The notes below the pieces were generated by a model. It saw only the letters and a list, made by a program, of their open reading frames with translations, did no database searches and had not been told where the DNA came from. From Prochlorococcus sp. AG-355-P16 (lineage in GTDB: Bacteria; Cyanobacteriota; Cyanobacteriia; PCC-6307; Cyanobiaceae), in contig QCEQ01000005.1 of the NCBI GenBank assembly GCA_003278525.1, forward strand, positions 30,549-94,548: DNA of 64,000 nt. Reading direction: 5' to 3'. The position numbers were made by a program, and so were the translations under genes. This document shows, one piece after another, positions 36,936-45,189 of the stretch (positions are counted from its first letter, which is position 1; every line of letters starts with the position of its first letter).

Positions 36936-37247
36936 TTATTTAGAGAAATACCACCATGTTGCTAAAGGAATAATTGTGGCAGCAATTAATAAACCTACAA
37001 CTATATAAGTAGCAGTTGAACTCTCAGTATCTTTTGATCTCATAGTGTTAAAATTTGGATCCACTACAGGGTTGTCGATAGATGAGGGTTGACTTTTTTC
37101 GTAATTTATAACAGTCTTCTGTTGAGTAATACCAAAATATTTATTTATATTATTAACTTCATTTGCATATGTAGTCGATGGGATAAGTATAAAAATAAAG
37201 CCAGTAAAGATAAGGGAAAATATATATTTATTGATGTTTTGGTTCAT
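36936..37247 (-). CDS. Small exported or membrane protein, unknown
   Basis: A 103-residue protein with an N-terminal signal-like helix (YIFSLIFTGFIFILIPSTTYA, ending in a possible cleavage site at TYA-NE). It continues with a polar, probably extracytoplasmic stretch rich in Asn, Pro and Ser, and a C-terminal membrane helix TYIVVGLLIAATIIPLATWW ending YFSK. If the signal is cleaved it would be a type I membrane protein. I do not recognise a family. It lies 11 bases upstream of cobU on the same strand. Confidence 0.65.
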   Translation of the reverse strand: MNQNINKYIFSLIFTGFIFILIPSTTYANEVNNINKYFGITQQKTVINYEKSQPSSIDNPVVDPNFNTMRSKDTESSTATYIVVGLLIAATIIPLATWWYFSK

Positions 37248-37358
37248 TTTGAAAGGTTTTGGTTAATTATATATTAAAAACCATATGTTTGAGTAATTTT
37301 AAATGTACTAAACAATATAATATTTGCATAATTTAATTAGAAATAACATATTTAAAAT

Positions 37359-37985
37359 ATGGGATTCAATGAAAAATCATTAATATCAGTTGGTGTAATA
37401 CTCTTTATTTTTCAAATAGCAAATTTCATTTCAATAGAAACAATCACTCCTGAGCTTGAAAGAGCACAAGTGTTAGCTGCAATAGCTTCGTTAATTATTA
37501 TTTTGATAGGTTTTTTATTTAAACAATTCCAACCCATAGCTGGTGAGAAAGCTGTTTTAAAAGGAGAAAATAAGTTTCTCTTCGATAGAAACATGCCGGA
37601 CGAAGTTATTGATGAACTAGCATGGGGTTCTGAAGCGATATTAACTTCTACAGCAGCAGCATCAATATTAATCCACAATGATGGCGTAAATATATTGAAG
37701 AGGGGTATCACTTCAAGTAATGATTTTAAACCTGGGGAAACTTGTCTGAGATCTATTAAAGATATGAAATTGATATCATTGGCAAACACTAAATTTTATC
37801 CTGGAAGAGATGAATTTTATAATTTTTGTGCTGAAATACCATCTATTTTAGTTGTACCTATAAATAATAAGGCTTTCATATTAATTGGCGGCTGGAGTGC
37901 TAAGTGTTTTACGAAGTCTGATGAAAAATGGATTAATAACTGGTCCAAAAAAATTAATAATATTTTCTCAAAAAATAAAATTTAA
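37359..37985 (+). CDS. Cytochrome b6f cofactor assembly protein (CCB2/CCB4-like)
   Basis: A 208-residue protein of the cofactor-assembly-of-complex-C subunit B family, needed in algae and plants for covalent attachment of heme c-n to cytochrome b6. Two N-terminal helices (LISVGVILFIFQIANFI and AQVLAAIASLIIILIGFLF) are followed by a soluble domain with conserved LAWGSEAILTSTAAASILIH and ILVVPINNKAFILIGGWSAK. The membrane anchoring and domain order fit the family. The assignment is by recognition of the family pattern. The gene overlaps the convergent lptC-like gene by 4 bases. Confidence 0.75.
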   Translation: MGFNEKSLISVGVILFIFQIANFISIETITPELERAQVLAAIASLIIILIGFLFKQFQPIAGEKAVLKGENKFLFDRNMPDEVIDELAWGSEAILTSTAAASILIHNDGVNILKRGITSSNDFKPGETCLRSIKDMKLISLANTKFYPGRDEFYNFCAEIPSILVVPINNKAFILIGGWSAKCFTKSDEKWINNWSKKINNIFSKNKI

Positions 37986-38611
37986 AAATATATTATTGAT
38001 TTAACTCTTTTATCTTTTGCTTCAAATCTTACTGATTCAGTATTCAAATCATAGAAAGCATTTTCTGAATTTATTTCATATTTATTTTCGTAATTTTCAT
38101 CTTTAATTACATATTTTACTGGATTGAAAAATTCAATTATGTTATCTGAACCCAATATGGCTTTTCCTGAATTTAAGATGATATTTTGATTTTCAAATCT
38201 TATATTTCCCTCTAATAGATAGTTAGTATTTTCTATATTCCAAATAAAATTATCAGCATTTAAAATATCTTCATTCTTTTTTAAAGTTTTTAATTTAACA
38301 TTTCCTTTCAATTTCAAGAGTTTATTGTTGTCAGATAATGTAGATTCTTCTGAGCTAATAATATATTTAGTTTCTTTCCCATTAAGAATATTAATAATAG
38401 GTTTTTTTAATTTGAATTTTAATTCAATATTGTCATAACTTGAATTTGGACTGGTAATAGAATAAATTTTATCTCCACTTTTAGAGAAAATAGTCATATC
38501 TAAACTGTCTATTTTTTGTATAACTTTATTTTCATAAATTACTTTTGGGGCGCAACCAATCATAAATAATTGAAGGAAAATTATTAATCTATAATTTTTG
38601 CTCATATTCAA
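37982..38611 (-). CDS. LptC-like lipopolysaccharide transport lipoprotein
   Basis: A 209-residue protein with a lipoprotein-type signal (LIIFLQLFMIGCAPKV, with lipobox Cys at residue 20) and a beta-rich periplasmic region of repeating strands (FKLKKPIINILNGKE, LKGNVKLKTLKK, LEGNIRFENQNIIL) typical of LptC/DUF1239 proteins, which relay LPS between inner and outer membranes. Unlike E. coli LptC, it is anchored by a lipid rather than a helix. Its start lies 23 bases inside the end of metG, indicating co-transcription. Confidence 0.78.
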   Translation of the reverse strand: MNMSKNYRLIIFLQLFMIGCAPKVIYENKVIQKIDSLDMTIFSKSGDKIYSITSPNSSYDNIELKFKLKKPIINILNGKETKYIISSEESTLSDNNKLLKLKGNVKLKTLKKNEDILNADNFIWNIENTNYLLEGNIRFENQNIILNSGKAILGSDNIIEFFNPVKYVIKDENYENKYEINSENAFYDLNTESVRFEAKDKRVKSIIYF

Positions 38612-40133
38612 GTTTATTTATGATTGGAGTAGGTTTAGGAAGACTTGAGTCGCATACTAATAATCCCCAAATTAATTGTTTTTTCCAAGGAATTTCTTCT
38701 CTGTATAGAGAGCCAAGTTGCTCATTAATTTTTGTAGATAATTCGGGCAATAATGGTAGTAATAATAATCCTATTATTCGGGTACTTTCTAAAACGTTAT
38801 AAATAATTTCTTTAACTAAAGGTAGATTATCTTTCTCTTTTATTAACAGCCATGGCTGTTTATCATTCAAATACAAATTTGTATTAATTGCTAAGCTAAG
38901 TACTTCATTAGCTGCTAAATCTAATTTGTAGTTATCAAAGTTATAAATATAGTTTTCAACTGCAATTTCAGCAAAATTCTCTAATTTATTTTCACTTAAA
39001 ATTTTTTCATTATTTGGCACTTTATTATCAAACCATTTTCTAGACATAGATGATGTTCTATTTAATAAATTACCAATTGTATTAGCTAAGTCATTATTGA
39101 TGATGTCAACAAATCTTTTATCTTGAAAATCTCCATCATTTCCTAGTGATATGTCTTTAATGAGGTACCACCTTACAGGATCATTTCCATATTTTGTAAG
39201 CAATAAATCAGGGTCGAGTACATTTCCTAAGCTTTTACCCATTTTTTGACCCTCTCTTGTAAGAAATCCGTGCCCAAAAACCTTTTTAGGAACTTTCAAT
39301 TTGGCAGAAATGAGCATTGCTGGCCAATATACAGCATGGAATCTCAGAATATCCTTACCAATTAAATGAACATCAGCTGGCCATCCTCCATTAATTGATT
39401 TTTCCAATGAATGTTCTGTCGCATCAGAACTAATTGCACTTACATATCCAAGTAAAGCATCAAACCAAACATAAAAGGTATGATTATCGTAATCAGGGAC
39501 AGGAATGCCCCATGTAACATTTGTTCTTGAAATTGAAAAATCCTTTAAACCTCTAGAAACAAAATTTATAATTTCATTCTTTCTTTCTATTGGCTCTATA
39601 AAAGAAGGTTCGTTGATTATTTTCTCGATTTCTTTTTGATATTTTGAAAGCCTAAAAAAGAGATTCTCTTCATTTTTCCATTCTAGATTTTTTTGATGTA
39701 TGGGACACTTATATGTTGATGAGTTTTCTGGATTATCTTTAAATTCTTCACAACCGACACAATACCAACCTTTTTGAACTCCCATATAGATATCATCTGA
39801 TGCTTTTACTCTTTCATAAAATTCATTAACAATAAATTCATGATTTTTTGAGCTTGTTCTTATAAATTTGTCAAAGGATATATTCCAATCTTTCCAATTA
39901 TTATTAAAGACTTCTGAGATTTCATCACAATGTGATTTTGGTTCAATACCCTTTTCATTAGCTGTTCTTTGTATTTTTAAACCATGTTCATCAACACCAG
40001 TGATGAAAATAACATTTTCACCTGCAAGCCTTTTATACCGAGCTATAGAGTCACAAATTATTGTTGTATATACACTTCCTAGATGAGGTTTATCATTAAC
40101 ATAGTATAAGGGTGTAGTAATGACAAAAGTCAT
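38589..40133 (-). CDS. metG: Methionyl-tRNA synthetase
   Basis: Charges initiator and elongator tRNA-Met. The 514-residue class I synthetase has the HIGH equivalent HLGSVYTT in its opening TTPLYYVNDKPHLGSV, a zinc-knuckle region with Cys residues at WYCVGCEEF and TYKCPIH, and the KMSKS equivalent KMGKSLGN near residue 300. It ends after the anticodon-binding helical domain and lacks the optional C-terminal tRNA-binding domain, as in many bacteria. The end overlaps the lptC-like gene. Confidence 0.95.
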   Translation of the reverse strand: MTFVITTPLYYVNDKPHLGSVYTTIICDSIARYKRLAGENVIFITGVDEHGLKIQRTANEKGIEPKSHCDEISEVFNNNWKDWNISFDKFIRTSSKNHEFIVNEFYERVKASDDIYMGVQKGWYCVGCEEFKDNPENSSTYKCPIHQKNLEWKNEENLFFRLSKYQKEIEKIINEPSFIEPIERKNEIINFVSRGLKDFSISRTNVTWGIPVPDYDNHTFYVWFDALLGYVSAISSDATEHSLEKSINGGWPADVHLIGKDILRFHAVYWPAMLISAKLKVPKKVFGHGFLTREGQKMGKSLGNVLDPDLLLTKYGNDPVRWYLIKDISLGNDGDFQDKRFVDIINNDLANTIGNLLNRTSSMSRKWFDNKVPNNEKILSENKLENFAEIAVENYIYNFDNYKLDLAANEVLSLAINTNLYLNDKQPWLLIKEKDNLPLVKEIIYNVLESTRIIGLLLLPLLPELSTKINEQLGSLYREEIPWKKQLIWGLLVCDSSLPKPTPIINKLEYEQKL

Positions 40134-40201
40134 AAAGCTTTTTTATTAATATTAACAGATATTTTTTAAACTAATAACAACCCATTATAATTATTATTTT
40201 A

Positions 40202-41386
40202 TTAATAAATAAATTCTAGAAGATTACAATCATTTATAATATATTTAACTTTATATATTTTATTACTATATATTTCTATTGATACAAAAAGAGTAATAAG
40301 TATTTCTAGTGAATAATCTGGAAAATAAACCAAAGCAATATTTTTTTTATGATTAATCCACTTAACGAATATTATTTTATAAAAATTTTTTTTTTCATTC
40401 TTAAAAAATAATTTTAAATATTTATATTTATCATTTTTAAATATATTATTATTCTCTAATTGTCTATTTTTTGAATAATCAATAATCTTAGAGACTGAAT
40501 CTTTACTAAGTACTTCGTAATTTTTAATTTTGTTATAGACTTGCCTTTGTATAATTAAATCAAGATATCTTCTTAGCGGTGAAGTACATTGTACATACAT
40601 TTTAAGGCCTAATGATTCATGTATTCCTGGTTTAGTAGTTATGTAACTTCTTCCCATATATTGTTTTAATATTATATATTTAATATCACTATCATTGTAT
40701 CTATTTAGTATTTCAGATGGATTGCAGTTTATTTTTTGAATCCTAAATGCAGCCGCTAAATCATATTTATCTAAAAATAGACTTGTTACATAACCCATTA
40801 AAATCATTGATTCTGCAACTATAGTTTGTGATATTGTTTTCTCTAATTTAGTTAGTATAATCTTATCCTCATATAATTTAATTTTATTATTAGGACTTTC
40901 AAAAATAATTGCTCCTTGTTTCTCTCTGAATGAAATACTTTTTTCTAATAAATTTTTAATCTCAATTAATTCTATTTCTTCTTTGGGTTCTATTTCTAAT
41001 ATTTCATTTGCATCTTCATATGTTAATTGATATTTTGGTTTTATTATTGCTTCAGTTATTTCAAATTTATTTATTGATCCATCGTCATTGAATTCTATTG
41101 CTGCACTAATAGTTTCTGAAACTTTATTTTGAGCTAGATTTGCCTTTTCAAGAATATCCTTAGGAAGCATTGGGACATATTGATCAATTAAATATAAACT
41201 GCTATTTCTCTTTCTTGCATTTAAATCAACATTAGAGCCATGCAAAAATAGTTTGCATGGATTGCTAATATGTATCCATAAATTTTTTTTATTTCCTTCT
41301 TTTATTTCTAATGAAATAGCATCATCAACCTCATGTGGATCATCAGAGTCAATAATATACGTTTTTAAATCAGTTAAATCTTTCAA
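40202..41386 (-). CDS. Minimal RNB-domain exoribonuclease (catalytically intact)
   Basis: A 394-residue protein that is almost entirely an RNB catalytic core. The metal-binding cluster is complete at residues 13-22, IDSDDPHEVDDA, matching the spacing D-x-x-D-x-x-E-x-D-D of organellar and cyanobacterial RNase II-like enzymes, and the second motif TSPLRRYLDLIIQRQ lies near residue 270. The usual cold-shock domains before the core and the S1 domain after it are missing or much reduced. It is predicted to degrade RNA 3' to 5'. It lies downstream of rpmG and rpsR, 45 bases from rpsR. Confidence 0.85.
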   Translation of the reverse strand: MKDLTDLKTYIIDSDDPHEVDDAISLEIKEGNKKNLWIHISNPCKLFLHGSNVDLNARKRNSSLYLIDQYVPMLPKDILEKANLAQNKVSETISAAIEFNDDGSINKFEITEAIIKPKYQLTYEDANEILEIEPKEEIELIEIKNLLEKSISFREKQGAIIFESPNNKIKLYEDKIILTKLEKTISQTIVAESMILMGYVTSLFLDKYDLAAAFRIQKINCNPSEILNRYNDSDIKYIILKQYMGRSYITTKPGIHESLGLKMYVQCTSPLRRYLDLIIQRQVYNKIKNYEVLSKDSVSKIIDYSKNRQLENNNIFKNDKYKYLKLFFKNEKKNFYKIIFVKWINHKKNIALVYFPDYSLEILITLFVSIEIYSNKIYKVKYIINDCNLLEFIY

Positions 41387-41431
41387 ATATTTGAAATATT
41401 ATTTATTGTGCCAACAATATTCAATATAAAA

Positions 41432-41653
41432 TTATCCTTCGGGATTTACGAAGGGTAAAAGAGCTACAATTCTGGCTCTTTTAACAGCTAATGTGAGATC
41501 TCTTTGTTGCTTAGAGGTTAAACCTGTCATTCTTCTTGGTAGGATTTTCCCCCTCTCAGTTATGAATTTTTTTAGCAGTTCTACATCCTTATAGTCAATA
41601 GGATCTCCTGGTTTTATAGGTGATAATTGTTTTTTAAAGATTGAATTAGACAT
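41432..41653 (-). CDS. rpsR: 30S ribosomal protein S18
   Basis: A 73-residue protein with the S18 signature: [20 protein letters not shown], then the highly conserved [20 protein letters not shown] and [11 protein letters not shown]. It binds the S6/16S rRNA platform of the small subunit. It lies 22 bases after rpmG, the usual cyanobacterial pairing, and is followed by the RNB ribonuclease gene. Confidence 0.95.
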   Translation of the reverse strand: MSNSIFKKQLSPIKPGDPIDYKDVELLKKFITERGKILPRRMTGLTSKQQRDLTLAVKRARIVALLPFVNPEG

Positions 41654-41675
41654 GATTTAATTTGATTTGATTAGA

Positions 41676-41870
41676 TTACTTAATTTCTTTGTGTATTGTC
41701 ATTCTGTTTAAATGAGGATTAAACTTTTTTAGTTCTAATCTTTCAGTTGTATTTCTACGATTCTTTTCAGTAGTATATCTTGAGACACCATTTGATCTCT
41801 TTGGATCTGTGCTTGTCCTAGCTTCAGTACATTCCAGGGTCACTACAACTCTTGTCCCTTTTTTGGCCAT
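41676..41870 (-). CDS. rpmG: 50S ribosomal protein L33
   Basis: I start at ATG 41870 ([20 protein letters not shown]), 16 codons inside a longer frame whose extra residues do not fit L33. The protein is 64 residues and contains [20 protein letters not shown] and [17 protein letters not shown], both L33 signatures. It lacks the zinc-ribbon cysteine pairs, keeping only one Cys, as in other cyanobacterial and plastid forms. It is the first gene of the rpmG-rpsR set and is divergent from pheT. Confidence 0.95.
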   Translation of the reverse strand: MAKKGTRVVVTLECTEARTSTDPKRSNGVSRYTTEKNRRNTTERLELKKFNPHLNRMTIHKEIK

Positions 41871-41971
41871 TTTAATTAATACTTTATTGTATAATTTTCT
41901 ATTGTACATCTTCAACAAACTTTTTTGAAGACATACTCATTTCTTTTATCATCATTGATTAAAAAATATTT

Positions 41972-44416
41972 ATGAAAGTTTCTCAAAATTGGTTGAAAAA
42001 TTTAGTAGAAATTACTGCTACTCCTGAAGATCTGTCTGAGAAATTATCTATTGGTGGATTTGAGGTTGAATCATTAGAAGATTGTTCAAAAAATGTAAAT
42101 GGTGTTTTTTTAGGTAAGGTATTATCTGTTTTAAAACACGAAGGATCTGACAAACTTTCAATTTGCCAAGTCGATATTGGTAATTCAAAGAATTTACAAA
42201 TAATTTGTGGTGCGCGCAATATTAAACCAAATATTTATGTTTATGTTGCTACTGTCGGCGCGAAATTAAATGCAGTTGATTTAACTATTAAAAGAAGTGA
42301 AATTAGAGGTGTCATAAGTGAAGGCATGATATGTTCACTGCATGAACTGGGTTTAGAGGACTCTAGCGAAGGGATAGAGATCATTGATGAAGATTTGGCC
42401 CTAAAACATGAATTGGGCACTCCAGGGTCTGACGTTCTTCAATTAAATGATTTTATATATGATTTAGCCATTACAGCTAATAGACCTGATGGAATGTCTG
42501 TTATAGGTATAGCCCGTGAAATTTCTGCCCTTTTAGAATCCACTTTAAATTTTCCGGAAATAAACCATAAATACAATATTCATTTACTAAAGGGAATTAA
42601 ACTTTGTACAGAGGCTATAGAATCTAATTGCATTTATACAATAAGCTGCATTGATGGAGTAAATGGAGAGAAATTATCACCAAATTGGCTTAAAGACCGT
42701 ATAGAAAAATCAGGTATAAAATCTATTAATCTTTTAGTTGATTTGACAAATTATATTCTTTTAGAACAAGGTCAACCTTTGCATGCGTTTGATAAAGATA
42801 AACTGTCAAACTTAATTGGTAAGGAAGTATCTCCAGAAGATTTCTCTGTAAGAAAAGGCAAGGATAACGAAAGCCTTATTTGCTTAGATGGTAAAGAATA
42901 TGACTTAAATGACAATATCACAGTTATTACTTGTTGTGATAAACCGGTAGCTATTGCAGGGGTTATAGGCGGTTTAGAGACTTCTGTAAGTAATACTACA
43001 TCATCTATTTACCTTGAAGGCGCTGTTTTTAATCCAGTTACTATAAGAAAATCTTCGAAGGCGGTTGGAATAAGAACAGAATCTAGCAGCAGGTATGAAA
43101 AAGGGATTTCATCAAAAAATACAATAATTGCAGTAACAAGGGCAATTAATCTTTTAGAAGAATATTTTTCTATTAATTCACCAATCATCAATACTTCAAA
43201 TTTACTAAGTAATGAGGATATATTTATAAAACTACGGAGAAATCGAATACATAAAATTCTTGGTCCATTAATAGTTAACGAACAATTAGAGAAAAGGAAT
43301 TTGTCTGATAATGAAATAGTTGATAAATTAACACTCATAGGTTGTACTTTAAAGAATAAAGAATATGGCTGGGATGTAGTAGTAATTCCTAATAGATCAC
43401 ATGATTTAATAAGAGAAATAGATTTAATTGAAGAAATAGCAAGATTAATAGGTTATGACAGATTTGACTTAAAACTTCCTAATCCAATTAAGCCTGGTAA
43501 ATTGTCACCAGAACAGTTGGCATTGAGAAAAGTAAAAAATGGTTTTATAGAAAATGGTTTTAACGAGGTACTAAGCTACTCTCTTGTTCCTGAAGATGAT
43601 GAAAAACTTATAAAGATTTCCAATCCTTTGTTATTAGAAACAAGCTGCCTTAGAGATAATATCTGGAAAGAACATTTGGAGATAGTGAACCGTAATATAA
43701 AAGCTGGACAGGCAAGTTGTTATATATTTGAAATTGGAAATGTTTTTCAAAAGAAAACTGAGTTTATTCAAGAAGAAGTTCTGAATGGTGCGATTTATGG
43801 AAATAAAAAATTTGGAAAATGGATAAATTCGGGTAAGGACTACGAACTTAATTATTTCCAGGCCAGAGGAAAGTTAAAGGAGGCTTTATCATCTTTGAAC
43901 ATAAAAATTGATGATAAACCTACTGATTCAATTAATTTTCTTCATCCAGGAAGAACAGCGAAATTAGTTATTGAAGGGAAAGATGCAGGTTATTTTGGTG
44001 AAATACATCCCAAACTAATATTAGAGAAGAAGTCATTAAAAAAAGTTTATTTATTTAAGATAAATGTCTCTAACCTTTTGGGAGCTAGTACAAGAAAAAA
44101 TAAATGGATTCCAATATATAAGCAATACCCAATTGTTCCGAAAATTGAAAGGGATATAAATTTTGTTTTTAGTAAGAAATTTTTAATTAGTGAAATAACA
44201 TCACAAATAAGAAAAACAGGAAAAAATCTCTTAGAGGATGTAAATTTACTTGATGTTTTTGAAGATGCTAAATTTGGAGATGATCATATAAGTTATACAT
44301 TTAGATTATCTTATAGAGATAAAGATAAAACATTACTGGACTCGGACATTACATCAATACATTCAAATATAATTTCTAATGTTGAAAAACTTTTTAATAC
44401 TACATTAAGGAATTAA
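41972..44416 (+). CDS. pheT: Phenylalanyl-tRNA synthetase beta subunit
   Basis: The 814-residue beta subunit forms an alpha2-beta2 enzyme with PheS and carries editing and tRNA-binding modules. In order it shows the N-terminal EMAP-like tRNA-binding domain, the B3/B4 editing domain (ANRPDGMSVIGIAREI and the later LLVDLTNYILLEQGQPLHAFD region), the B5 domain, the class II-like core with RLIGYDRFD, and a C-terminal ferredoxin-fold anticodon-binding domain (IYKQYPIVPKIERDINF). Length is normal. pheS is not in the window. Confidence 0.95.
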   Translation: MKVSQNWLKNLVEITATPEDLSEKLSIGGFEVESLEDCSKNVNGVFLGKVLSVLKHEGSDKLSICQVDIGNSKNLQIICGARNIKPNIYVYVATVGAKLNAVDLTIKRSEIRGVISEGMICSLHELGLEDSSEGIEIIDEDLALKHELGTPGSDVLQLNDFIYDLAITANRPDGMSVIGIAREISALLESTLNFPEINHKYNIHLLKGIKLCTEAIESNCIYTISCIDGVNGEKLSPNWLKDRIEKSGIKSINLLVDLTNYILLEQGQPLHAFDKDKLSNLIGKEVSPEDFSVRKGKDNESLICLDGKEYDLNDNITVITCCDKPVAIAGVIGGLETSVSNTTSSIYLEGAVFNPVTIRKSSKAVGIRTESSSRYEKGISSKNTIIAVTRAINLLEEYFSINSPIINTSNLLSNEDIFIKLRRNRIHKILGPLIVNEQLEKRNLSDNEIVDKLTLIGCTLKNKEYGWDVVVIPNRSHDLIREIDLIEEIARLIGYDRFDLKLPNPIKPGKLSPEQLALRKVKNGFIENGFNEVLSYSLVPEDDEKLIKISNPLLLETSCLRDNIWKEHLEIVNRNIKAGQASCYIFEIGNVFQKKTEFIQEEVLNGAIYGNKKFGKWINSGKDYELNYFQARGKLKEALSSLNIKIDDKPTDSINFLHPGRTAKLVIEGKDAGYFGEIHPKLILEKKSLKKVYLFKINVSNLLGASTRKNKWIPIYKQYPIVPKIERDINFVFSKKFLISEITSQIRKTGKNLLEDVNLLDVFEDAKFGDDHISYTFRLSYRDKDKTLLDSDITSIHSNIISNVEKLFNTTLRN

Positions 44417-44427
44417 TTGTATTACAA

Positions 44428-44463
44428 GTCTCATATAGGACTATAAACTAGTCTATATATAAT
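44428..44463. repeat. Repeat copy 1 (GTCTCATATAGG / GACTA-TAGTC dyad)
   Basis: GTCTCATATAGG at 44428-44439 is followed by an inverted repeat GACTA-taaac-TAGTC and an AT-rich run. It is a degenerate copy of the elements at 44965-45002 and 45135-45171 (one mismatch in the 12-mer). It lies between pheT and the 82-residue gene. It may be regulatory, but no promoter assignment can be made from it. Confidence 0.5.
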
Positions 44464-44475
44464 TCTTATATAAGA

Positions 44476-44486
44476 GAGGTAATAAT
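44476..44486 (+). promoter_or_regulatory. Shared leader motif GAGGTAATAAT upstream of small gene
   Basis: The 11-base sequence GAGGTAATAAT, followed by CCTA, recurs exactly at 47856-47866, where TCTA follows. Each copy precedes a small plus-strand gene encoding an acidic protein. Possible readings are a conserved -10 region or a leader RNA element. The motif contains a Shine-Dalgarno-like core but is too far (36 bases) from the ATG to act as a normal ribosome-binding site. Confidence 0.35.
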
Positions 44487-44521
44487 CCTATAAAAGTATT
44501 TAATGTTGTAAGATAAAATAT

Positions 44522-44770
44522 ATGATTAATTTTCTATCTCTACTTATATCTTCAGTACTGTGGGTGCAAGTACCTCAGTGGTCAGATGATTGGTCAAAAT
44601 GTGCTGTTGACATACCAGATGCATCATGTCACTGGTATATAACTGCACCTGATAATACTTTTGGCGAAGGATTTGACTGGGCTAGCGCCCCTTGGTTTGA
44701 TGCTAATGGATTAAGTGATGTTCCTAGTATTGATAAACAAACTGCCATTGAAAAGCTTCAATCTAAGTAG
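44522..44770 (+). CDS. 82-residue acidic protein with hydrophobic N terminus
   Basis: ATG 44522 to TAG 44770. Residues 1-16 (MINFLSLLISSVLWVQ) could be a short signal or anchor. The rest is acidic and aromatic: WSDDWSKCAVDIPDASCHWY, then DNTFGEGFDWASAPWFDANG. Its two Cys residues, nine apart, might form a disulfide if exported. I recognise no family. The gene is isolated between repeat copies, and its stop runs straight into a stem-loop, so it is probably transcribed alone. Confidence 0.65.
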   Translation: MINFLSLLISSVLWVQVPQWSDDWSKCAVDIPDASCHWYITAPDNTFGEGFDWASAPWFDANGLSDVPSIDKQTAIEKLQSK

Positions 44771-44790
44771 TACTGTCTATAAGGCAGTAC
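44770..44790 (+). terminator. Stem-loop at the stop codon
   Basis: GTACTGTC (44770-44777), loop TATAA, then GGCAGTAC (44783-44790) forms an 8-pair stem with one U-G wobble, beginning at the last base of the stop codon. It is followed by GGG-N-CCC and a short TTT but no strong T run, so it may be a 3' stabilising hairpin or weak terminator rather than a classical one. Confidence 0.45.
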
Positions 44791-44964
44791 GGGAAAACAT
44801 AAAACCCTTTGATATCAAGACTTTTTAAGCGTTGTTAATTTCCTGGACATTGAAAGGACATAATTTTTGGATTTATTATTTAATTTTTAATTTTTTCCAG
44901 GTAATAAATAGTTTGAGTAAGAATCATCCAAATTGTTAATTTACTTATCTTACTTATCTATTTT
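44791..44964. other. Non-coding stretch without a recognised feature
   Basis: Together with the repeats that follow, this is part of a 419-base gap (44771-45189) between the 82-residue gene and the ribbon-helix-helix/J-domain gene. I see no credible frame, tRNA or promoter in this part. It contains a T-rich tract near 44870-44900. The rest of the gap is taken up by repeat copies 2 and 3. Confidence 0.5.
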
Positions 44965-45002
44965 GAGACTATATAATAGACTTATAATTAGTCTCATATA
45001 AG
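44965..45002. repeat. Repeat copy 2 (GAGACTA ... TAGTCTC ... ATATAAG)
   Basis: A perfect 7-base inverted repeat GAGACTA (44965-44971) and TAGTCTC (44989-44995), with an internal AATAGACTT, ends in the 12-mer GTCTCATATAAG (44991-45002). That 12-mer occurs again in exact reverse complement at 45135-45146. The element is a short palindrome-type repeat, possibly an RNA hairpin or a protein-binding dyad. Confidence 0.6.
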
Positions 45003-45134
45003 AATCGCTATACATAGAATTTTTATTATTTAAAAGTATATTCTATTTACATTTCATTAATTCATAATTATTGTTTCCATGTATTTGAATAATAATAATT
45101 TACAAAAATTAGAAATTTTCAAATTAGCGGTTAT

Positions 45135-45171
45135 CTTATATGAGACTATTGAATAGACTAAAAAATAGTCT
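45135..45171. repeat. Repeat copy 3 (CTTATATGAGAC, AGACTATT / AATAGTCT)
   Basis: CTTATATGAGAC (45135-45146) is the exact reverse complement of the 12-mer in copy 2. It runs into a perfect 8-base inverted repeat AGACTATT (45143-45150) and AATAGTCT (45164-45171), with another TAGACTA between. It lies just beyond the stop of the ribbon-helix-helix/J-domain gene and could act as its 3' hairpin. Confidence 0.6.
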
Positions 45172-45189
45172 TATTTGAGACTTACTATA

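Noticed and set aside
40202..41386. RNB gene as a truncated pseudogene of RNase R
   Set aside because: The frame is open, both catalytic motifs are intact and the start is well placed, so a functional minimal enzyme fits better than decay.
45079..45156. 25-codon frame MYLNNNNLQKLEIFKLAVIL... on the plus strand
   Set aside because: It lies within repeat copy 3, has no ribosome-binding site or recognisable structure, and is explained by AT-rich composition.
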